From contig VRUF01000025.1 in the NCBI GenBank assembly GCA_019456245.1, forward strand, positions 12,589 to 19,218: DNA of 6,630 bases, written 5' to 3'. The position numbers and the translations under genes were made by a program. Every line of letters begins with the position of its first letter. The first letter of the stretch is position 1. Below are positions 1 through 6,252 of this stretch, piece by piece. A model generated the notes under the pieces. That model did not search any database and was not told the DNA's origin. It was given only the letters and a program-made list of their open reading frames with translations. The DNA comes from Planctomycetota bacterium. Lineage in GTDB: Bacteria; Planctomycetota; Phycisphaerae; Sedimentisphaerales; Anaerohalosphaeraceae.

Positions 1-379
1 ATTCTGGGTCTTTCATCATCCTAAGACGTGCGTTCTTATAATCCTCCACAATCTTCCCCGAGATCCTCCGTAAACGTATGGTTGGTTTTCGGTCTTCAAC
101 TCTCTTTGCCTGATCTGGGGTGGATTCAAGCATTGCTTTCAATGTCTGAATTTGCTCCTTTGACAGCGCGTCTAGGTTAATAGGAATTGGTGTTTTAGGA
201 ACTGCTACTCCTGTGCCTTCCTTCTCTCCTCCTTCCTGCTTGAGTTTCGCCCCAACTTGTTCGGACGGAGACGGTTGCGGCGGTTGCGGCGGTGGTGTCT
301 CCCCTCCTGTTCCCGATGGAGTGTTCGTTGGTGCTTCCCCTGGTTGCGAGTTAGTTTGGTCTTTTTTTGTTTCTTCCAT
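1..379 (-). CDS. Pro-rich N-terminus phage protein, partial (126 codons, continues past left edge)
   Basis: An open frame starts at ATG 377-379 and runs without a stop to the window edge, giving the first 126 residues. Residues 1-66 are disordered: Glu/Lys/Thr/Pro-rich, with PPPQPPQPSPS at 29-39 and Gly-rich parts. From about 67 there is a helix (INLDALSKEQIQTLKAML), a short gap, then an apparent beta-rich basic segment (PTIRLRRISGKIVEDYKNAR). I do not recognise the family. The ATG lies one base after the scaffold-like stop (TAAcATG), so reinitiation is likely; no Shine-Dalgarno is seen. In head modules the major capsid gene often follows the scaffold, but this sequence does not resemble a capsid N-terminus. 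It is better regarded as another accessory virion protein until the rest is seen. The plus-strand open frame across 257-475 is its shadow. Confidence 0.8.
   Translation of the reverse strand, partial: MEETKKDQTNSQPGEAPTNTPSGTGGETPPPQPPQPSPSEQVGAKLKQEGGEKEGTGVAVPKTPIPINLDALSKEQIQTLKAMLESTPDQAKRVEDRKPTIRLRRISGKIVEDYKNARLRMMKDPE
272..289. repeat. Tandem 9-bp repeat coding for PQP
   Basis: CGGTTGCGG occurs twice in tandem on the plus strand. On the minus strand it encodes the PPQPPQP part of the disordered N-terminus of the partial protein. It is small and in phase, with no sign of a function at the DNA level. Confidence 0.75.
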
Positions 380-380
380 G

Positions 381-1217
381 TTATAGCTTATAAGTCCCGT
401 CGTTGTCTCCACCCGTTGCTTCTTCAACGATTTCGTTTACACCGTGCGGGTCGTCCTTATCTGTCGTCCCTTTAACTGTTTTACCCTTCTTCTGGGTTTG
501 TTCTTTCGGCGGCTTGTAGTCAGGAACGAGCTTTGCCGCCTTTGCGACTCGTTCTTTAATAGCTTTCTCATCAAGACCTTCAAGATTGAAGTCCTTTGCG
601 CTTTCGATTATCTGATTCGCGAGGTCAATGTTCTCAGCTCCGTCCTCTCCCTTAGCCAACTCCTTCGCAGTTGCTTTAACAATTTTATTCACGTCCGGCT
701 TGGCTCCCTCTTCTTTCTTGGTTTCCTTGGTTTTATCCTGAATCATTTTGTTAATCACGTCTTTCAGCCCCGCAATCTCATCCATTTGGGTTATATCGGC
801 TTCAGTCAGCTCATCGCGCTGTTCCTTAGTAAGGTCTTTAGAACGCTTGATGTCCTCAAACATTGGCTTCTCGTCAGTCTCTTTCTTACCTTCAGCAATT
901 TCGTTTATCTTTCTAGTAAGCTTGTCAATAATATCTCGCTGGCCGGAGAGATTAGTTCCGTACGCCTCAATGTCTTTGCCATACTTATCTGTGATGTCCG
1001 TAATCTGCTTCCTTAACTCCAATACAAGCGGGTGTTTCTCAATCTCGTCTTTCTTCTCATCACCACCTCCACCGCCGCCCTCACCAGTGCCAGTGCCGGT
1101 GCCGCTCTCGCCGCCCTCACCTTCACCACCTTGGTTCACCGGTTCGCCAAAAACGTCCTCTTTAGGTTTTTGATTCTCCTCTTTATTTTCCTCTTTATTT
1201 TCTTCGCTAGGTTTCAT
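381..1217 (-). CDS. Scaffold-like head assembly protein, 278 aa
   Basis: This protein probably guides capsid subunits into a prohead and is then removed. Residues 1-58 are low complexity and acidic: repeats of NKEE near the start, then a Gly/Glu/Thr tract with GTGTGTGEGGGGGG at 39-52. Residues 58-110 and 128-168 are charged helices likely to form coiled coil. Residues 174-232 form a helical domain (IVKATAKELAKG, then ANQIIESAKDFNLEGLDEKA, then IKERVAKAAKLV) similar to sequences I associate with phage scaffold-like proteins next to capsid genes. A Lys-rich linker and a short acidic tail follow. It has no Cys, no membrane helix and no protease motif. The ATG at 1217 lacks a ribosome site and lies 20 nt after the previous stop. 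The stop TAA is one base from the next ATG. The role is inferred from composition and order; it could also be another disordered virion protein. Confidence 0.6.
   Translation of the reverse strand: MKPSEENKEENKEENQKPKEDVFGEPVNQGGEGEGGESGTGTGTGEGGGGGGDEKKDEIEKHPLVLELRKQITDITDKYGKDIEAYGTNLSGQRDIIDKLTRKINEIAEGKKETDEKPMFEDIKRSKDLTKEQRDELTEADITQMDEIAGLKDVINKMIQDKTKETKKEEGAKPDVNKIVKATAKELAKGEDGAENIDLANQIIESAKDFNLEGLDEKAIKERVAKAAKLVPDYKPPKEQTQKKGKTVKGTTDKDDPHGVNEIVEEATGGDNDGTYKL
1179..1202. repeat. Tandem 12-bp duplication, coding for NKEE units
   Basis: The plus-strand unit CTCTTTATTTTC occurs twice back to back (1179-1190, 1191-1202). On the minus strand it adds a repeated four-residue unit (NKEE) to the N-terminus of the scaffold-like protein. 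It is in phase and looks like slippage or recent duplication in a disordered region. Confidence 0.85.
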
Positions 1218-1232
1218 TTCAATTTATAATTC
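1218..1232 (-). promoter_or_regulatory. Weak -10-like box directly upstream of the scaffold-like gene
   Basis: The 20-bp gap before the ATG at 1217 has no Shine-Dalgarno. On the minus strand it holds TATAAA (1223-1228), five bases before the ATG. This is close to, but not the same as, the six-base spacing seen at 3661 and 6215. There is no TGn directly in front and no convincing -35. It may be a weak leaderless promoter, or just an AT-rich spacer crossed by ribosomes finishing the upstream gene. Confidence 0.25.
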
Positions 1233-1237
1233 ATCGA

Positions 1238-1603
1238 CTATAATGTGTCTTCTTCTTCTCCCTCGACCTTTGATCCTTCCGGTGGTTCTTCTGACCCACC
1301 TTTCTCTTTAGCTTCTGTCCGTTTGTTTATACCAACATACTTCTCAAAATCAATTATTACAGCAGCAACCTCGACAAGAGCCTGCCGGTAAATCAGTAAC
1401 TCAGCAGGTCTTACCTTTTGTAGTATCTCTCGGGAAATTTGGTTAATCCTCGCCTGCAAGACAGCCGTAAGAGCTGTCTTGTGACTTTCCCAAACTTCGG
1501 CAACCTCTTTAACAAGAGCTGGACTATCTGCAACAGGGTCTTCCTCTATTTTTATAGGGTTAATGTTGAGCCCCCGGTTCAATAAATATTCTTCTAGTAT
1601 CAT
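1238..1603 (-). CDS. Conserved-looking phage head protein of unknown function, 121 aa
   Basis: I do not recognise a family. Residues 28-92 are predominantly helical and amphipathic, including RPAELLIYRQALVEVAAVII and ending DFEKYVGINKR. The C-terminal 25 residues are rich in Glu, Gly, Pro and Lys (GGSEEPPEG, EGEEEDTL) and look disordered. There are no cysteines, membrane segments or enzyme motifs. The ATG at 1603 overlaps the portal TGA as ATGA. AGAGGT about nine bases upstream is a fair ribosome site inside the portal gene. Small helical proteins directly after the portal are common in phage head modules, and a role as a head accessory or assembly chaperone is possible by position alone. The coding call is secure because the frame is tightly nested between two good genes in the same direction. 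Confidence 0.85.
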   Translation of the reverse strand: MILEEYLLNRGLNINPIKIEEDPVADSPALVKEVAEVWESHKTALTAVLQARINQISREILQKVRPAELLIYRQALVEVAAVIIDFEKYVGINKRTEAKEKGGSEEPPEGSKVEGEEEDTL

Positions 1604-3570
1604 CTTACATTTACCTCTTTCTTGCGTTCACTGCCAGCTGGAACTCGTTGAGAATTTATTACCTGCTCCTGGTCTAGTTTCTGGTATAGCTGCGTTGTGA
1701 AGGTATCGTCAGGCTTACCTGAAGTCTCCAAGTACTCTTTCTTCATCGCATCAATATTTACCACGGTTCCGAATATCTTAAGTCTGTTAGCAAAATCCTC
1801 CCACATAATAGCGAGCTGGATATTAGTGTCTTTTATGCGCTCTGGGATAATCTCAACGTCAAAGAAATACCTCCCCTCTCTGATGTGGTTTGGGTTCGCG
1901 AGGTAGTATTCTGTGGAGAAGCCTGCTTTCTTGTCTTCAAAAGACTTCTTAAATAACTCGTTTCTCGTGCCTTCAACGTCATAGTTCTCACCCCCAACCT
2001 CATCATTGAACTCAACGTCATTCTCAGTACCGGAAACGCTTACAGAAAAGTTTTGGTATACGTTAATTTTCTTGCCGTCAACAATAGTCTCTTTCTGCTT
2101 GATCGTATACTTGCTCTCGATTGTTTCGCACCGTCGCTCCGCCATTTGCAAAAATCCGAGCATAAGTCCGTCCAAGAGATAGCCTAGTTTGTCTCTCTGA
2201 TTTGATTCAAGCAACTGCTCTTGCCCTAAAGTATCTGCGCCAGTTCCTTCACCCGCTGTAATACGGTTAATTGTCTGTGCTTCTATAATCTCTTTAAGAA
2301 GACCTACAAAAGAGAATTCTGGCTGGGTTATTCCCTTGTTCTCGGGATCCGCTCTTTCAAAGTCTTGACTGGATACGCCGTGAGTTACTTGCCCGCCACG
2401 GAACATGTTTCTGCTAAGAGTGTATTTGCCTTTTGATAAAATAGCCGGGTCAATTCCTTGTTCGAACTTGTTGGCGAGCATCTTAAGCGCCCAATCTACA
2501 AAGTCAGCATTGAACTTCGTCTTAGCAGGAACAGACCTCGCGTAAATCGAACCACGCAAACGTTCTGCCGGCACGTTCGATATAGGGTAATTGTTTCTCG
2601 GGTAAAAAAGAGTTAGGGGAGTCTTACGGCTAAAAATCATTAGCCCGTTTATAAAAATGTTAAATCGGTTGTGCTCTTTATCAAGTACCCGATGAATAAT
2701 AAAAGTCTCTTCTGGTTTTTTAAGGCGTTTCACGTCAAAGAGCGTTAACTTCTCACCGGTCATTATTTCTATGTTGGTTGCCTCCTTTGGTATGTGATCC
2801 CAACGTTTCAGAGTTCCGAACATTGCATGAGCGTCTCCTTTCGACATTTCTTCCTCAATAGTAATTCGTGGTTGCTCTTGAATATTCTCTATTTCGGGAT
2901 TACCAAAGATAACTTGCCTGCCGTCAAGCACGCGTGAGATTGCCCGGCGTAACTGCACTTCGTCTCCGTCTTCGTAAGTCAGTTCGTCTAAAAACTCATA
3001 AGTGTAATCCATAGTATCTGGATTCACTATTTTTTTCTCCTCTCCCTCCTTTTTAAGATACGCCTTAATCTTCTTCCGGTTCATCACTTCCCAATCTTCC
3101 AACACAAACGCATTGCCTTGCGTAAACACTTCCCAAAAAACAAGTCCTATAATATGTAAAAACTGCTCCCTCTTCCTAGAGAACTCGATACCCAACTCGT
3201 AAATCTTCCCCAGACCGCGTACCAGCTTCCCCTTACTGTCGTAACATCTTATCCGGTATTTGAAAACGTACTTTAAGAATATCGCTGCGAACGCGACAAT
3301 CTTCTCATGCACAATACCAAGAGAAACTTCCCGATCGTCTTCGATGTTCCGGGGCGGTGAATAGTTAATTCCCTTTACTTGGTTGTATTCGTAAGCGGTA
3401 GAGTAGGCTACTCCGTTAAATACTAAAGACGCCTGCTCCCGCAACTCCAAATCAGTGTTGATTTGTTGAATCTTGTCCTGGGCATACTTCCACTCCTCCT
3501 CGTCGTTGCCGTAAGCCTTAGTAAGAAGCTCTTTGTGCTTCTCGTCTATTTCCTTTTTTTCATCTTCCAT
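1600..3570 (-). CDS. Probable portal protein, 656 aa
   Basis: The portal forms the ring at one capsid vertex through which DNA enters and to which the tail joins. The call rests on position (downstream of terL, upstream of a scaffold-like gene), length, and layout. Residues 1-45 are a charged helical N-terminus. Mixed alpha/beta wing-like sequence runs to about 330. At 334-372 comes a segment PAERLRGSIYARSVPAK followed by a long helix. Residues 435-485 read AGEGTGADTLGQEQLLESNQ plus a helix (LLDGLMLGFLQMAERRCETI), which resembles the stem and crown helices of portals. The tail is charged and probably disordered. I prefer the ATG at 3570 over a TTG at 3576. Neither has a Shine-Dalgarno, but the ATG overlaps the upstream microprotein stop by 11 nt. 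Its TGA overlaps the next ATG as ATGA. No catalytic motif is expected. The portal call is by context and fold-like pattern, not by a decisive motif. Confidence 0.83.
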   Translation of the reverse strand: MEDEKKEIDEKHKELLTKAYGNDEEEWKYAQDKIQQINTDLELREQASLVFNGVAYSTAYEYNQVKGINYSPPRNIEDDREVSLGIVHEKIVAFAAIFLKYVFKYRIRCYDSKGKLVRGLGKIYELGIEFSRKREQFLHIIGLVFWEVFTQGNAFVLEDWEVMNRKKIKAYLKKEGEEKKIVNPDTMDYTYEFLDELTYEDGDEVQLRRAISRVLDGRQVIFGNPEIENIQEQPRITIEEEMSKGDAHAMFGTLKRWDHIPKEATNIEIMTGEKLTLFDVKRLKKPEETFIIHRVLDKEHNRFNIFINGLMIFSRKTPLTLFYPRNNYPISNVPAERLRGSIYARSVPAKTKFNADFVDWALKMLANKFEQGIDPAILSKGKYTLSRNMFRGGQVTHGVSSQDFERADPENKGITQPEFSFVGLLKEIIEAQTINRITAGEGTGADTLGQEQLLESNQRDKLGYLLDGLMLGFLQMAERRCETIESKYTIKQKETIVDGKKINVYQNFSVSVSGTENDVEFNDEVGGENYDVEGTRNELFKKSFEDKKAGFSTEYYLANPNHIREGRYFFDVEIIPERIKDTNIQLAIMWEDFANRLKIFGTVVNIDAMKKEYLETSGKPDDTFTTQLYQKLDQEQVINSQRVPAGSERKKEVNVR

Positions 3571-3661
3571 CTTCAATTTCTATGCGCCGGTTGCGCGCGG
3601 CCATCCACAGGCCGATAATAATTCCAACGACAATCCCGATTGATAGTCCCCACTCAAACAT
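3560..3661 (-). CDS. Single-span membrane microprotein with GxxxG ladder, 33 aa
   Basis: This 33-residue gene sits between the packaging genes and the portal. Residues 4-22 form one hydrophobic helix (WGLSIGIVVGIIIGLWMAA). Glycines fall at every fourth position (5, 9, 13, 17), giving three overlapping GxxxG motifs, a pattern associated with close helix packing and oligomer formation in membranes. The basic patch RNRR (23-26) and acidic end EIEDGR follow, so the C-terminus is probably cytoplasmic. It starts at an ATG placed six bases after a consensus extended -10, with no room for a ribosome site. Its TGA lies 8 nt inside the portal gene when the portal starts at 3570, suggesting coupled translation. 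The function is unknown; a holin-like, exclusion or prohead-membrane role would be speculation. The coding call rests on promoter, overlap and a clean helix, not on homology. Confidence 0.72.
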   Translation of the reverse strand: MFEWGLSIGIVVGIIIGLWMAARNRRIEIEDGR

Positions 3662-3676
3662 AAATATATTATAGCA
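3662..3676 (-). promoter_or_regulatory. Extended -10 promoter TGC-TATAAT, predicted leaderless
   Basis: The minus strand carries a perfect consensus -10 TATAAT (3668-3673) with the extended element TGC (3674-3676). Six bases (ATATTT) follow, and then the ATG at 3659-3661, so transcription should start on the A of the ATG. No good -35 is seen at 16-18 bp, as is common for extended -10 promoters. The 6-bp inverted repeat AGCACA/TGTGCT (3673-3678 and 3696-3701) overlaps the -10 and spacer and could be an operator. It would drive the portal and head genes. Confidence 0.7.
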
Positions 3677-3713
3677 CAATTCTGATCGTAACCTGTGTGC
3701 TTTCGGTGCATAA

Positions 3714-3905
3714 CTACAAACTCTTCGTTAAATGCCAACCCCCGCATTTAGGACAAGCGTATGCCCGCAATTTCGCCCCAGACATCTTACGTCTCAGATT
3801 CCGGGCGGATAAAGCGCCTTTCTTGTCATAGCACGCCTTCCCTTGGCAGGAGTCCAGGCGCGCGTGTTTTCCAAAATATTTGAATCGTTGCTTATTCTTA
3901 CTCAC
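3714..3905 (-). CDS. Small Cys-rich phage protein with C-terminal GGWHLT motif, 63 aa
   Basis: This basic protein of 63 residues has cysteines at 20, 25, 51 and 54 and ends in YACPKCGGWHLTKSL. The pattern C-x4-C, a spacer of helical Lys/Arg-rich sequence, then CPxCGGWHLT is one I recognise from many small phage proteins. They are presumed to bind zinc through the four Cys, or three Cys plus H58. Their function is not established. It starts with GTG at 3903-3905, and the GTGA overlap with the terL stop indicates translational coupling. There is no clear Shine-Dalgarno. It is the last gene of the terS-terL block: 52 bp without a gene follow, holding the next promoter. A DNA-binding or packaging-accessory role would be inference from position only. 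Confidence 0.85.
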   Translation of the reverse strand: MSKNKQRFKYFGKHARLDSCQGKACYDKKGALSARNLRRKMSGAKLRAYACPKCGGWHLTKSL

Positions 3906-5629
3906 ATTGAACTTAGATTTCGGGTTTTGTTCTCGTCTAACTCTTTCCTTTGCGCCTTTTGGAGAAATTCTAAGTTCTCCTTTGATTCTAATTGCGCTTT
4001 GGTAAGGATAACCGGGCGGATTGGTTCTTCTTTAAAGAACGTCATGCACGCTGCGTCAAATAGATCGGGGCTGAATCCATACTCTTTCTTAAATTCTACC
4101 TTATTCATAAGCATAATCCTACCCTGCTTATCTCGCTTATACTTCATTTTCTCAAGCTCTTTAAGCCAAGCAGCTCTGTTGTTCGTGATTATTATCCCGC
4201 CTTTGGCGCACCACTCCCGGAACAGCCACCCGAGCTCGCTTCTGAAAGTGTGATACTTGTCCTTGACTTCCTCTCTGGGCTTGTCGGTGAGAATAGCGTT
4301 TACAGTCTCTCCCATTTTAGTAATTATATTCGCCACCCATTGCGCGCCAACACCAAAAGCCTCGATAGCAATATCCCCGGACGAGCAGTTGTAAGCGTCT
4401 CTAATCGTTTCCACTTTCCGCGCACCGTCTTTGGGGTTGCTCGTCTCCTCGTTCATCACCTCCTTTAGGTAAATGTTATCTCGAATGCACCCGACAGCTC
4501 TGTTCTTACCTCCACCGGCCGGATCAAACCCGAGAATACCCCTGTTTATTATCTGCCCCTGGTCAGGCTCCATGTTTATGGTTATATTCGCGAAGAGCGG
4601 CATCCAACCCTTCTCATCCATTTCAGCTACTCCCGCGTGTTCCCCGTCAACACGGATTTTAACCTCGTCTGAGTGAACACACTCGCTTGTGCAGTGTCCT
4701 TTCTCAAGCCACGTGCATTTATACGAAGGATAATCTTCCTCCATTGTCTTGATGTATCCTTCTTTTACGATCGGGCTTTGCCGTGAGCTGAAGTGCAGCT
4801 TAGTGAATCTCGAACCCTCTTTGTGACTTTCAAAGAACTCTCCCTCGTTTCGCGTGGGGTTACCGACGTAGATAACCACGTAGTATTCGTCAGTAAACGC
4901 TCCCTTCATCGTTTCAAATACTTTTTCGTGAATACCCGAGGCTTCTTCTGCAAGAACTAAAATAAACTCCCCATGAAGTCCTGCTAGTGCTTCCGGTTTC
5001 TCCTGCCGGGCAACCTGCGCCCTCAAGAACCAGTCGTCTTCCCCTTCAACGTGAATATGGTCTGACGTGACGTCTAGCGCGTTCTTCATCTCAAGCGGTA
5101 ACTTGTTCCGCCAAACCCAGAACTCTTTCATGAAGACGTCCTGAACCTGTTGCTCTGTGTTCGCGGTCATTCCGATCTGGCTCCCCGGGAACGCAAATAG
5201 GAAGTGCATTGATATTATTGAAATTGCGGCCGTCTTTCCTATCCCATGTCCGGAGCGCGCGGTAATCCAGCGCAACGCTTCTTCGTAACTATCCTTACCA
5301 AATGTGTTAATCGCCCGGTTGTAAGCCGTGAAAAGAACTGTTTGTTGCCACGTAAGCTTCCTGCGTTGCTTAAATCCCTGACGCTCTTGGTCTTTGAACA
5401 TCCAAATCTCATAGAACTGAAGATCGTAATGCGTCAAACGTCCTTCTAAATCAAATAGCTTTATCTTCGTCTCTCTGCCGAACGTATCTTTCCTCGGGAA
5501 TATCTTTCCTTTCAACTCATCGAAGGGTTCTGCCGGCAGCATACCAAAGGCGTGGTCTATGAAAGCAAAAACATCTTTTTGCCAAAGTCCTATTACTTGT
5601 CTGCCCGCTTGGTACTCTGCATTATCCAT
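3902..5629 (-). CDS. terL: Phage terminase large subunit (packaging ATPase-nuclease), 575 aa
   Basis: This is the motor that cuts concatemeric DNA and pumps it into proheads through the portal. The N-terminal ATPase has Walker A SGHGIGKT (residues 126-133). Its Walker B-like strand ends LVLAEEAS (224-231), with Glu where Asp is usual, and a motif III-type VGNPT lies at 255-259. The C-terminal RNase H-like nuclease shows its acidic triad in GFDPAGGG (D369), AIEAFGVG (E423) and PDLFDAA (D525). The length is normal for a complete TerL. Residues 305-319 hold an unusual Cys/His cluster (C305, H312, C313, C317, H319) just before the KIRVDGE strand. The ATG at 5629 overlaps the end of terS by 8 nt, with only a weak GGGAA upstream, so translation is probably coupled. 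Its stop overlaps the next gene by 4 nt. The identification is secure; the packaging type (cos or pac) cannot be told. Confidence 0.97.
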   Translation of the reverse strand: MDNAEYQAGRQVIGLWQKDVFAFIDHAFGMLPAEPFDELKGKIFPRKDTFGRETKIKLFDLEGRLTHYDLQFYEIWMFKDQERQGFKQRRKLTWQQTVLFTAYNRAINTFGKDSYEEALRWITARSGHGIGKTAAISIISMHFLFAFPGSQIGMTANTEQQVQDVFMKEFWVWRNKLPLEMKNALDVTSDHIHVEGEDDWFLRAQVARQEKPEALAGLHGEFILVLAEEASGIHEKVFETMKGAFTDEYYVVIYVGNPTRNEGEFFESHKEGSRFTKLHFSSRQSPIVKEGYIKTMEEDYPSYKCTWLEKGHCTSECVHSDEVKIRVDGEHAGVAEMDEKGWMPLFANITINMEPDQGQIINRGILGFDPAGGGKNRAVGCIRDNIYLKEVMNEETSNPKDGARKVETIRDAYNCSSGDIAIEAFGVGAQWVANIITKMGETVNAILTDKPREEVKDKYHTFRSELGWLFREWCAKGGIIITNNRAAWLKELEKMKYKRDKQGRIMLMNKVEFKKEYGFSPDLFDAACMTFFKEEPIRPVILTKAQLESKENLEFLQKAQRKELDENKTRNLSSM

Positions 5630-6215
5630 CTTTTCCCGGTTCTTGAACTAGGATCGGCAATCCATCATCTTTAGTCCTGCGTCGCAGATCACTAAAGAAA
5701 GACACTTTAACGCTATGCCGCCCCTCAACCCGGGTAGGCGCATACATTCCTAAAAGCTTCCATACTTGCTCAAGCGCAATGAGCTGTGCCTTATCGTTCT
5801 CAGTCCAAAAATAGACATGCCTCGCCATATCCCCGTGAACTATCCGCCGCACCACGCAATTAACTTCCGTAAGCATTAGACGAATATCATCATCGGTAAG
5901 TTGCTCACCGCGGTGCTCGCCGGTATTTTCTTCCTCCTTACGCTTCTCCCTGAAAGGCGGGAATGTCATGTGGTCAAGCCGCCGCGAATTCATTCTTCTC
6001 TTCAGTTTACCGATAGCTTTTTTAGGGTGTAACCCCATTTCCTTCATAAGCTTCAGCACGTACTCTTGCACAACCGGGTTGTTAAATACTTGATGAGGAT
6101 TTTTTATTATAGAATCCGAGTAGTTCGCTTTCTCTAACGCTTCCCCTTTAGTAATTCCACGATTTTCCAATAAATTATGAACCGCGTCTTTCGCCTTCTC
6201 TGAGGGATCCTTCAT
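5622..6215 (-). CDS. terS: Phage terminase small subunit, 197 aa
   Basis: This is probably the DNA-recognition subunit of the packaging terminase, which binds the packaging site on phage DNA and delivers it to TerL in the cytoplasm. Residues 15-57 resemble the helix-turn-helix region of small terminases: a GITKGEALEKANYS-type segment, then a Lys-Asn-Pro turn and a helix ending VVQEYVLKLM. A charged linker (about 68-108) follows. A C-terminal helical segment around 145-163, with KLLGMYAP, is also typical of this class. Immediate adjacency to TerL with an 8-nt overlap (ATGGATAA) strongly supports the call. I chose the ATG at 6215, not the in-frame TTG six bases upstream, because the predicted promoter would start the transcript at 6215. 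No ribosome site is seen for either. The length fits small terminases. No clear operator is visible beyond the promoter and hairpin upstream. Confidence 0.85.
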   Translation of the reverse strand: MKDPSEKAKDAVHNLLENRGITKGEALEKANYSDSIIKNPHQVFNNPVVQEYVLKLMKEMGLHPKKAIGKLKRRMNSRRLDHMTFPPFREKRKEEENTGEHRGEQLTDDDIRLMLTEVNCVVRRIVHGDMARHVYFWTENDKAQLIALEQVWKLLGMYAPTRVEGRHSVKVSFFSDLRRRTKDDGLPILVQEPGKDG

Positions 6216-6250
6216 AAACAAATAGTACCATAAAGAGTCTTATCCGTCAT
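6216..6250 (-). promoter_or_regulatory. Extended -10 promoter for terS, predicted leaderless
   Basis: The minus strand has the -10 hexamer TACTAT (6222-6227) preceded by TGG (6228-6230), an extended -10 TGn. A -35-like ATGACG (6245-6250) matches 4 of 6 bases of TTGACA at an ideal 17-bp spacing. Six bases (TTGTTT) separate the -10 from ATG at 6213-6215, so the expected start of transcription is the A of that ATG. No Shine-Dalgarno is present, which agrees with a leaderless message. It would separate the packaging genes from the small genes to the right. Confidence 0.55.
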
Positions 6251-6252
6251 GT

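Noticed and set aside
444..1016. A 190-codon open frame on the plus strand
   Set aside because: It lies fully antisense within the scaffold-like gene, has an unnatural Leu/Phe/Ser/Arg-rich product produced by the Lys/Glu codons opposite, no ribosome site, and no neighbour in its direction.
748..1173. A 141-codon plus-strand frame with a Pro/Ser run
   Set aside because: Antisense shadow of the Gly/Glu/Thr tract of the scaffold-like gene; its Pro run is the complement of the Gly codons.
1833..2021. A 62-codon minus-strand frame inside the portal gene
   Set aside because: Out of phase within the portal coding sequence, with no start signals and no recognisable motif.
3571..3576. TTG at 3576 as the portal start
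   Set aside because: It adds two residues before an ATG, with no Shine-Dalgarno to favour it.
3843..4253. A 136-codon plus-strand frame under the end of terL
   Set aside because: Antisense to well-supported terL nuclease motifs and the GGWHLT gene; no start signals.
6216..6221. TTG at 6221 as the terS start
   Set aside because: It adds only two residues, has no ribosome site, and would lie upstream of the predicted first base of the transcript at 6215.
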